From CAZOOR01 sp964581505 (lineage in GTDB: Bacteria > Bacteroidota > Ignavibacteria > Kapaibacteriales > UBA2268), in assembly GCA_964581505.1 (NCBI GenBank), contig CAZOOR010000037.1, forward strand, positions 1-25,593: a stretch of 25,593 nt of DNA. The letters run 5' to 3'. Shown piece after piece: positions 9,453-17,634 of the stretch; the first letter of the stretch is position 1, and every line of letters begins with the position of its first letter. Made by a program: the position numbers and the translations under genes. Below the pieces are notes generated by a model, which was not told the origin of the DNA, searched no databases, and saw only the letters and a list, made by a program, of their open reading frames with translations.

Positions 9453-9538
9453 AATTTATCAAGAAAAAAATCAGACATATTAGAAAGATTATCGTTAATT
9501 TCGTATTGTAAATGGGATTAATTCTACAATTAAAATAA

Positions 9539-9565
9539 ATTGCATAGTTAATAAGTCTATGCAAT
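9539..9565. promoter_or_regulatory. Inverted repeat upstream of the FKBP gene
   Basis: ATTGCATAG and CTATGCAAT form perfect 9-bp arms around a 9-base spacer, ending 29 bases before the chosen FKBP start codon. No T-run follows, so it is not a terminator. It could be an operator or a 5' UTR hairpin. Confidence 0.35.
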
Positions 9566-9594
9566 GCGAAATATTATCAATTTATGGAGGAAAT

Positions 9595-10323
9595 ATGATT
9601 TTTAGAAATGTCGCTATTTTGACATTTGCAATTGCAATGCTGACCGTTAATTTATTTGCCGGTACGCAAGAAACTCAAGATGAAGAACTTATTTTAAAAA
9701 ATTATAAGGATAGCTTATCCTATGCTTTGGGTTATAATATTGGCAAAAACTTGCTTAATAATATAACTAATGATTCGTTAAAAATTGATTTTTCAAAACT
9801 TGTTACCGGATTTGATTTTGGAGTAAGCAAGAAAAAATCCTTACTTAGCGATGATGAAATTAAAAAAGTTATGCTACTGTTTCAACAAGAGTTGAAAGCA
9901 AAACAAGAATTAAAACAAAAAGGAGCTATGATGAAGAACAAAGAAGAAGGAATGAAATTCCTTGCCGAAAACGGTAAAAAGGAAGGTATTGTTACTCTTC
10001 CGAGTGGCTTGCAGTATAAAATTATCAAAGAAGGAACAGGCAATACACCCAAGCCAACCGACAAAGTAAAAGTGCATTATACCGGCAAACTGATTAACGG
10101 AAAAGTATTTGACAGCTCGAAAGACCGAGGACAACCAATTGAATTTCCTTTGAACGGTGTAATCAAAGGTTGGACGGAAGGATTGCAGCATATTAAAGAA
10201 GGTGGTGAAATTATCCTTTATATTCCCTCCGAACTTGCTTATGGAGCTAATGGTGCAGGACAATCAATTCCACCGAATGCAACTTTGATTTTTGAAGTAT
10301 CATTGTTGCAGATTGTTAAATAA
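9595..10323 (+). CDS. Exported FKBP-type peptidyl-prolyl cis-trans isomerase (FkpA/Mip-like)
   Basis: This enzyme catalyses cis-trans isomerisation of X-Pro bonds and helps proteins fold in the periplasm. The product has 242 residues. A signal peptide covers about residues 1-22, an FKBP N-terminal dimerisation-type domain includes DSLSYALGYNIGKNL, and a long helix follows (about 70-125). The C-terminal FKBP domain includes VKVHYTGKLINGKVFDSS, GVIKGWTEGLQ, IPSELAYG and the closing FEVSLLQI. The start was chosen at 9595 because GGAGG lies four bases upstream and a signal peptide follows directly; an in-frame ATG at 9559 lacks both. The architecture matches FkpA/Mip-type foldases. It is followed, after 39 bp, by a lipoprotein gene whose first codons contain a terminator-like hairpin that may end this transcript. 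Confidence 0.93.
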   Translation: MIFRNVAILTFAIAMLTVNLFAGTQETQDEELILKNYKDSLSYALGYNIGKNLLNNITNDSLKIDFSKLVTGFDFGVSKKKSLLSDDEIKKVMLLFQQELKAKQELKQKGAMMKNKEEGMKFLAENGKKEGIVTLPSGLQYKIIKEGTGNTPKPTDKVKVHYTGKLINGKVFDSSKDRGQPIEFPLNGVIKGWTEGLQHIKEGGEIILYIPSELAYGANGAGQSIPPNATLIFEVSLLQIVK

Positions 10324-10362
10324 TTTCATATTTTGAGTTCCTTAAAATACGGAGCTGTAATA

Positions 10363-10872
10363 ATGAATATTAAAAGAAGAATTATCGGGAAGATCGTCTT
10401 CCCGATTTTTGTAATATACTTGCTCATTGCTTTTGTTGCTTGCAGTGATAGCAATGCACCAATTGTATCGAATGAGCCACCAAATACATTTGCAGATGTC
10501 AGTGGTAGATATGAACTTGACTATCGGGGATTAGCAAAACTCTTTATCATCACCGAACCAAACGGACTGACTATTAGTACTAAGCACCAGGATTCTACCG
10601 GACGGAAAATCTATCTGGGTATGAATGTATATTTCCCAAAAGGAAAAACGCCGCTCGGTACATTCCCTATTGTCAGTAAAAAAGACACTCATACTATTTA
10701 TGCGATTGCTTTTTTTCAAGTCAATAATCAACTGTTTATATCCCATTCAGGCGAAATGAGCATAACAAAACTGATTAATGATAAACTAAAGGCTACATTC
10801 CATTTCCTCGCAAAGGATACGAGCGGAAATAGCGTTATGATTAAAAACGGAAATATCAATATTATTGAATAA
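10363..10872 (+). CDS. Small lipoprotein, DUF6252-like
   Basis: The product has 169 residues. A basic start (NIKRRIIGK) and a hydrophobic stretch lead to a lipobox-like FVAC with Cys27, so it is a likely lipoprotein. The remainder looks like a small beta-rich domain. The pattern near the C-terminus (a GEMSITKL strand, then FHFLAKDTSGN and IKNGNINI) resembles the DUF6252 group of Bacteroidota lipoproteins; this is pattern memory, not a search result. The start at 10363 is supported by GGAG eight bases upstream; an in-frame TTG at 10333 is less likely. Oddly, codons 8-16 form a perfect hairpin followed by T residues (separate entry). The next lipoprotein gene starts 14 bp after its stop and probably shares its transcript. 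Function is unknown. Confidence 0.65.
   Translation: MNIKRRIIGKIVFPIFVIYLLIAFVACSDSNAPIVSNEPPNTFADVSGRYELDYRGLAKLFIITEPNGLTISTKHQDSTGRKIYLGMNVYFPKGKTPLGTFPIVSKKDTHTIYAIAFFQVNNQLFISHSGEMSITKLINDKLKATFHFLAKDTSGNSVMIKNGNINIIE
10384..10410 (+). terminator. Terminator-like hairpin inside the lipoprotein signal-peptide codons
   Basis: ATCGGGAAGA (10384-10393) and TCTTCCCGAT (10397-10406) are perfect 10-bp arms around a TCG loop, followed directly by four more T (five in all with the arm's last base), then G. This has the form of a Rho-independent terminator. It lies 61 bp after the FKBP stop but inside the next coding region (codons 8-16). It may be the FKBP terminator, an attenuator for the two downstream lipoprotein genes, or both. 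Confidence 0.55.
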
Positions 10873-10886
10873 TTTAAAGGTCTATT

Positions 10887-12254
<1,368 letters not shown>

Positions 12255-12275
12255 ATAGATAGTAGCATATAAATT

Positions 12276-12310
12276 AAAAGAGGCTGTCTCGAAATGACAG
12301 CCTCTTTTTT
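12276..12310. terminator. Rho-independent terminator between convergent genes
   Basis: AAAAGAGGCTGTC (12276-12288) and GACAGCCTCTTTT (12296-12308) give a 13-bp perfect stem with a 7-base loop and a T-run on the plus strand. The minus-strand side also ends in four T, so it can serve the SUMF1 lipoprotein gene and the Memo-AMMECR1 gene. The 106 bp between it and the latter's stop hold nothing recognisable. Confidence 0.85.
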
Positions 12311-12416
12311 CATATCTTTATATATTTACAACACTCATCAACGCGGACAGAATACATTTTTGCCGGAAAGCTCAATACATAAGAAGCATTCTTTGGCTTG
12401 CACTTTCCATTCACTA

Positions 12417-13928
12417 CTATTCTTCCAATTTATCTTCCGAGAAAACAATAGCACGAAAAGCGAAAATTTGTGCATCAGGATTTTTATAGGCATCAGCAGG
12501 AAGCCCTGCTTTCAAGCACAGATTTTTCAAAAAAGTTTCAGTATCCCAGTTGCGTTCCGTAGCTACCTGAGGTAAGAGTAAACCGCGATTACCGCCAAGT
12601 CTGATAAACAAACCGTCCTTTCCGATTTCTATTCTATCGAAATCCAATATACGCCTCATACGCGACATAACGGTAATTTCAAATTGCAGGCTGTCTAATT
12701 CATTTTCGCTGATTGCCCCGAAGCGATAATCACTCGTAGCGGCTAACTTAGCGGCTTCCTGAACTTCGAGAATCAGAGGACTATTTGCGAAAGTATGCCC
12801 CATACAAGCACGGAGTTTGCCTTGCTCTTTTAATGTAACAAAAGCAGGTGCAAATTGAGCAAGTTGCATCGGAACCATACCATAGGATATGGACGTATCT
12901 TTTCCAGTGGCTACATTCTTAACTACTTCTTTGACTTTATCCAGTAGTCTGACTTTGTTATTGTAGCTTAATTCGGGCGTAGAAATATCATTGTAGAGAC
13001 CCTTGATAATCACTCCCGAGAAATAGCCAACTACTCGGTCTTGACGGCTTTTACCGGCTTCCGTATTACCTGAATGTAAATAAGTAACAGGAGTGGCACT
13101 TGTTCCACCGAGTTGTTCTGTTGCCATCATCAAAGTAGCCAATGGACCTCCGCCGCAGGCTTCAATTTCACCCATAGCAAGTAGATTTTGCAATGCAAAA
13201 TAATCATAGCGCATATATGTTCTGACAAGATTCTTATCCATTGTTTCGGCAGTATCCGCACTGTGAAAATGCGACAAATCCGTACTTGCTATAATCAAAT
13301 ACTTCTTATCCGTTTCGGATAGGGCGGCAACAATTGCTCGCATCAAAATATCTTCCGTCTGCAAATCCTGCGAACCCATTATTATCGGGACTATCTTAGT
13401 ATCGGGGAGAACTACCTGCAAGAATGGTAATTGCACTTCGAGCGAATGTTCGGGTGTAACACCATTCCATTTGTGTCCTTTCCTAGAATAGAGAATCCTA
13501 TCGTCATATCCGGCAATAGACTTTGCCAATTCTTTATCCACCATTACATTTCCGAGTGGGGTTACATAGGCATCACCATTGAAAACCGATGCACCCTTGA
13601 ATGATTCGTGGTGGCTCGGTGCAATAATTATCGCAACATCATAATCTTTGTCCTTGATTTCCTTGTATGCGGCGGCGGCTACACCACCACTGAAAACGTA
13701 TCCGGCATGAGGCACAGCCATTCCTATAATATCCATAAAGCCGTAACGCCCTGGAACCTTTGTATCAAGCAAAGAGTCAATCATAGAGCGTAGTTCCGTA
13801 GGAGTGGCGGGATAGAATGTATCGGCAACTGTAGGTGGTCTATATCCGATTTGCTCCTCGCCGGGAGCATCTTGTGAAAATATTGAAAACGGCATCGCTA
13901 ACACCAATAATATTATTAATCTCTTCAT
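12417..13928 (-). CDS. Memo-AMMECR1 fusion (AmmeMemoRadiSam proteins B and A) with N-terminal signal peptide
   Basis: The 503-residue protein fuses two parts of the AmmeMemoRadiSam set. Residues of about 27-315 are a Memo domain, related to LigB-type dioxygenases, and keep the candidate metal ligands: His74 in VPHAGYVFSGG, His106 in APSHHESF, His220 in STDLSHFHS, and Cys258 in EACGGGP. Residues of about 318-500 are an AMMECR1 domain with LRACMGH (a variant of the usual LRGCIG) and GLLLPQVA. The molecular role of the pair is poorly known; in many prokaryotes they sit beside a radical SAM protein, which is not in this window. The first 19 residues (MKRLIILLVLAMPFSIFSQ) look like a cleaved signal peptide, an unexpected feature. 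It converges on the SUMF1 gene and diverges from the tricorn gene. Confidence 0.9.
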   Translation of the reverse strand: MKRLIILLVLAMPFSIFSQDAPGEEQIGYRPPTVADTFYPATPTELRSMIDSLLDTKVPGRYGFMDIIGMAVPHAGYVFSGGVAAAAYKEIKDKDYDVAIIIAPSHHESFKGASVFNGDAYVTPLGNVMVDKELAKSIAGYDDRILYSRKGHKWNGVTPEHSLEVQLPFLQVVLPDTKIVPIIMGSQDLQTEDILMRAIVAALSETDKKYLIIASTDLSHFHSADTAETMDKNLVRTYMRYDYFALQNLLAMGEIEACGGGPLATLMMATEQLGGTSATPVTYLHSGNTEAGKSRQDRVVGYFSGVIIKGLYNDISTPELSYNNKVRLLDKVKEVVKNVATGKDTSISYGMVPMQLAQFAPAFVTLKEQGKLRACMGHTFANSPLILEVQEAAKLAATSDYRFGAISENELDSLQFEITVMSRMRRILDFDRIEIGKDGLFIRLGGNRGLLLPQVATERNWDTETFLKNLCLKAGLPADAYKNPDAQIFAFRAIVFSEDKLEE

Positions 13929-14295
13929 TTATTTCATACTTAATTTATTAACAAATATCTCTGTATATTATTAAACGAATTGGATTGGAATTTATGAGAA
14001 ATGATTACAAGTTAATTAAGAAAAACCTTATGCTTTTATTCCTCCTGCAAAATTAAAGAACGAGCTATGGTGCATTTGGGGCTTAATCCATTTTCATAAT
14101 AGCCACGTGATAATAGAAGAAACTATTAGAATCATATTATTAATCTTAATGATTTTTTGATATTACGAATAAGATATGTCTAACTCTTTTGAATTTTAAT
14201 TTCCACTATACTTATTGCAACATAATAATATTTATTTCGTATTAATTCTTTTTGCAATATTGCAAGAACAGAATTTTCAATTATGGGGAGATATA
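13929..14295. other. AT-rich divergent intergenic region
   Basis: These 367 bp separate the Memo-AMMECR1 and tricorn genes and must hold both promoters. TATACT at 14207-14212 is a possible -10 box for the tricorn gene, without a good -35. A 14-bp palindrome lies at 14252-14265. A short open frame (13994-14056, 20 codons, MRNDYKLIKKNLMLLFLLQN) resembles the start of a signal peptide but has no good ribosome site. No RNA gene or mobile element was recognised. Confidence 0.5.
14252..14265. promoter_or_regulatory. Palindrome TTGCAATATTGCAA before the tricorn gene
   Basis: This is a perfect 14-bp palindrome 30 bases before the start codon, with an additional TTGCAA half-site at 14215-14220. It could be an operator for a dimeric regulator. 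If TATACT at 14207 is the -10 box, the palindrome lies in the 5' UTR. Confidence 0.35.
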
Positions 14296-17200
14296 ATGAA
14301 AAGACTATTTTCAAGTATAGTTATGTTAGTGTTGTTTACTACTGCTTTGACATTAGCAGAGGAAGCACGCTTACTTAGATACCCGAATTCATCTAAATCG
14401 GATATAACATTTATTCATGCGAATAATGTATATGTCGTTCCTATTACGGGCGGTCTTGCCCGCAGGGTTACAAATGCTCCGGGAATGGAAATGTTCCCGA
14501 GATTTTCGCCCGATGGCAAAACAATTGCTTTCTCTGCCGTTTATGACGGTAATAGAGAAATCTATACTATGCCTATTATGGGTGGGACAGCCAAAAGATT
14601 AACTTACAGTGTGGACGTCGGCAGTTTGCCGGACAGAATGGGACCTGATAAAATTATTATGCACTGGACATCTGATGGTAATAGCATTCTGTATAGTTCA
14701 CGTGAGGTTAGTTGGCATTCTTGGGTCAGACAACTTTTCCTTGTCCGGAAAGACGGTTCTTTGCCGGAGCAAATCCCGGTACCTCGCGGTGGGTTCGCAT
14801 CGTTGTCCGAAGACGGGACAAAGTTGGCTTATAATCGCGTATTTAGGGAATTTCGTACTTGGAAACGCTATCGCGGCGGTCAAGCAGATGATATTTGGAT
14901 TTATGACTTGAAGACCAAGAAACTCCAAAATATTACGAATAATCCTGCACAAGATATTATTCCTATTTGGCATCATAATAAGGTTTATTATGCTTCCGAT
15001 AGAACCGGAACATTGAATATATTCTGTTATGATTTGAAAACCAAAACAACAAAACAATTAACAAAGTTCAATAATTATGACGTCAAATGGCCCTCGAAAG
15101 GAGCTAATGATATTGCTTTCGAGAATGGTGGCTCTATTTATCTTCTGAATTACGAGACAGAAAAAGTTACAAAAGTAAATATTGAAATAGATGAGGATTT
15201 CCCACAATTACGTGAGAAATATATTTCTGTTGAGGATAATGTTTCGGAGTTTGACATATCACCTGCGGGTAAGCGAGGTTTATTTGTTGCCCGTGGCGAT
15301 GTATTTACAGTTCCGGCTAAAAAAGGCAATATTCGCAATCTTACAAAAACCTGTAATGTACACGACCGCTCTGCGGTTTGGTCGCCGGACGGCAAATGGA
15401 TTGCTTATGTGAGTGATGAAAGCGGAGAGACCGAAGTGTGGCTTGTTTCGCCGGACGGAAAGACCAAGAAACAACTGACAAAAAATGCTACTTCATACAG
15501 ATACAATCTTATGTGGTCGCCCGATAGTAAAAAATTACTTTGTTCCGATAAGGAAATGAAACTGTATTATATTGATGTCGAAAGCGGTGATATTACGCAA
15601 ATTGCTAAATCGAAAGTATGGGAAATACGTGATTTCAATTGGTCGCCCGATAGCAAATGGATTATTTACACCGATTATTTTGATAATGAATTCTCAAATG
15701 TCAATTTGTATTCTTTGGCTTCGAGAAAGAGTACCTGCATAAGCGACGAATTCTTTAACAGTGCTAATGGCGTTTTCTCGGCAGACGGAAAATATTTATT
15801 CTTTGTTTCGGATAGAACATTCAGGGCTTCAATAGGCTCGTTTGAATGGAACTTCCAATATAAGAATATGTCAAAAATCTATGGTTTGACTTTGCAGAAA
15901 AAAACCGAATCACCTTTTGGATTTGAGAGTGATGAAGTCGAAATTAATAAGGACAAAAAGAATAACAAGAAAGTTCAATCCGATAAGAAGAAAAAAAATG
16001 ATAAGTCAAAAGATTTGACATTTGACTTTGACGGACTAAGGGATAGACTTTTTGCTTTGCCGGTACAGGCAGGCAATTATTATCATTTGAAGTCGTTGGG
16101 CAATAAATTGTATTATGTGAAGATAGTTCAATCTCAGAAACCTGCTTTATATGCTTTTGATTTTGATAAGAAGAAGGAAAGTAAAGTCGGTAGTTTTACA
16201 TCGTTTGAGTTCTCTGCAAATGGCAAGACAATTATTTTCGAACAAAGTGGGGATTATTACATTTCAAAAGTCGGTGCAAAAATCAAACCTGACGGTAAAG
16301 GATTAAATCTTGAGAATATGGAAGTCCTTGTTAGTCGTCCCAAAGAGTGGAAGCAAATTTTTGATGAGTCTTGGCGGCAAATGAGAGACTTCTTCTATGA
16401 CCCGGATATGCACGGCTTGGATTGGAAAGCGAACAAGAAAAAATATGCCGCACTGCTTCCTTATGTACATACACGCGAAGATTTGACTTATGTAATCGGC
16501 GAGATGATTAGCGAATTAAATATAGGACATGCCTATGTCGGTGGTGGCGATATTGAAAAAACCGACCATATAGGTATCGGCTATCTCGGTGCTATTTACG
16601 AACAGGATAATTCCGGTTTTTATAAAATCAAACGTATTTTCAAAGGACGGAATTGGGAAGAGAAGACACGTTCACCGCTGACGGAACCGGGTATTGATGT
16701 TAATGAAGGCGATTATCTGATTGCAATTGACGGCAAGCAATTATCCAAAACATATACACCATGGAAAGCACTTGTTAATAAGGACAAAAAATACGTTACT
16801 ATTACAGTAAATTCCAAACCATCTGCATCGGGTGCCAAGGATTTTGTCGTCAAAACAATTGCAAAAGAGGCTGATTTGAGATACTTCAATTGGGTTGAGA
16901 ACAATCGTAGAAAAGTTGATGAAATGAGTAATGGACAGCTGGCTTATATCCATGTTCCCGATATGGGTGTTGGTAACGGCTTGAATGAATTTGTCAAATA
17001 TTTTTATCCCCAGCGGCGAAAAAAAGGCTTGATTATTGATGACCGCTATAATGGTGGCGGCAATGTTTCGCCTATGATTATCGAGAGATTGCGGCGAATT
17101 CTTTTGCTTATCGGCTTGGCACGTAATGCACAAGTTTATTCCACAAAGCCCGATGCGGTTATGACAGGTCCAATAGTTTGTTTGGTCAATGAACTTTCGG

Positions 17201-17556
17201 CATCGGACGGAGATTTATTCCCCTATCAATTTAAAGCGGCAAAAATCGGCAAAGTAATAGGCAAGAGAACATGGGGCGGTGTTACAGGTATTCGCGGTTC
17301 AATGCCTTTCCTTGATGGCGGATATATGTATAAACCGGAATTTGCTCATTTGAGTTCTGACGGTAAATGGATTATCGAAGGACACGGGGTAGAACCGGAT
17401 ATTGTTGTTGATAATGACCCTGCAAAGGAATGGAATGGTATTGACGAACAATTAAGAAAAGCTGTTGAAGTGGCTCTCGAAGAAATGAAGAGCAACGCAA
17501 AACCACAAGTTCCAAACACATTCCCGAATTATCCAGATAAAAGCAAAAAGAAATAA
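14296..17556 (+). CDS. Exported tricorn-type protease (peptidase S41 family)
   Basis: This is a large serine protease that degrades peptides; here it is probably periplasmic. The product has 1086 residues, the usual size. After a signal peptide (about 1-22) come two sets of beta-propeller repeats of the PD40/WD40-like type (FSPDGKTIAFSA, WSPDGKWIAYVS, WSPDSKKLLCS and others), reaching about residue 690. A lysine-rich insert lies at about 550-575. A C1-type helical segment, a PDZ domain (about 765-850) and the S41 catalytic domain follow. By comparison with Thermoplasma tricorn, the likely catalytic residues are His745 (ELNIGHAYVGGGD), Ser970 (NELSASDGD) and Glu1028 (IIEGHGVEPD), with DDRYNGGG as a substrate-side motif. 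The residue before His745 is Gly rather than the Ser of archaeal tricorn. The start was chosen for GGGGAG five bases upstream plus the signal peptide. Confidence 0.93.
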   Translation: MKRLFSSIVMLVLFTTALTLAEEARLLRYPNSSKSDITFIHANNVYVVPITGGLARRVTNAPGMEMFPRFSPDGKTIAFSAVYDGNREIYTMPIMGGTAKRLTYSVDVGSLPDRMGPDKIIMHWTSDGNSILYSSREVSWHSWVRQLFLVRKDGSLPEQIPVPRGGFASLSEDGTKLAYNRVFREFRTWKRYRGGQADDIWIYDLKTKKLQNITNNPAQDIIPIWHHNKVYYASDRTGTLNIFCYDLKTKTTKQLTKFNNYDVKWPSKGANDIAFENGGSIYLLNYETEKVTKVNIEIDEDFPQLREKYISVEDNVSEFDISPAGKRGLFVARGDVFTVPAKKGNIRNLTKTCNVHDRSAVWSPDGKWIAYVSDESGETEVWLVSPDGKTKKQLTKNATSYRYNLMWSPDSKKLLCSDKEMKLYYIDVESGDITQIAKSKVWEIRDFNWSPDSKWIIYTDYFDNEFSNVNLYSLASRKSTCISDEFFNSANGVFSADGKYLFFVSDRTFRASIGSFEWNFQYKNMSKIYGLTLQKKTESPFGFESDEVEINKDKKNNKKVQSDKKKKNDKSKDLTFDFDGLRDRLFALPVQAGNYYHLKSLGNKLYYVKIVQSQKPALYAFDFDKKKESKVGSFTSFEFSANGKTIIFEQSGDYYISKVGAKIKPDGKGLNLENMEVLVSRPKEWKQIFDESWRQMRDFFYDPDMHGLDWKANKKKYAALLPYVHTREDLTYVIGEMISELNIGHAYVGGGDIEKTDHIGIGYLGAIYEQDNSGFYKIKRIFKGRNWEEKTRSPLTEPGIDVNEGDYLIAIDGKQLSKTYTPWKALVNKDKKYVTITVNSKPSASGAKDFVVKTIAKEADLRYFNWVENNRRKVDEMSNGQLAYIHVPDMGVGNGLNEFVKYFYPQRRKKGLIIDDRYNGGGNVSPMIIERLRRILLLIGLARNAQVYSTKPDAVMTGPIVCLVNELSASDGDLFPYQFKAAKIGKVIGKRTWGGVTGIRGSMPFLDGGYMYKPEFAHLSSDGKWIIEGHGVEPDIVVDNDPAKEWNGIDEQLRKAVEVALEEMKSNAKPQVPNTFPNYPDKSKKK

Positions 17557-17576
17557 AATGAAGTAGAATCATCAAT

Positions 17577-17611
17577 AAAAAGAGGCTACCCTTATTGGAT
17601 AGCCTCTTTTT
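17577..17611. terminator. Rho-independent terminator between tricorn and topA
   Basis: AAAAAGAGGCTA (17577-17588) and TAGCCTCTTTTT (17600-17611) form a 12-bp stem with a partly paired loop (CC/GG) and T-runs on both strands. It serves two convergent genes. Its AGAGGCT core is shared with the terminator at 12276. Confidence 0.85.
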
Positions 17612-17634
17612 TTATTCACTTAGCAAGAAAAAAA

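Noticed and set aside
9559..9594. Earlier in-frame ATG for the FKBP gene
   Set aside because: It has no Shine-Dalgarno, lies in the arm of an inverted repeat and would put 12 residues before the signal peptide; 9595 has GGAGG.
12294..12575. Plus-strand open frame over the terminator and the end of the Memo-AMMECR1 gene
   Set aside because: It begins inside a terminator stem and is antisense to a well-supported gene.
13994..14056. 20-codon open frame resembling a signal peptide start
   Set aside because: It is short, without a ribosome site or downstream continuation; chance is likely in AT-rich DNA.
14215..14295. Earlier TTG start for the tricorn gene
   Set aside because: The extension is not family-like; GGGGAG and a signal peptide support 14296.
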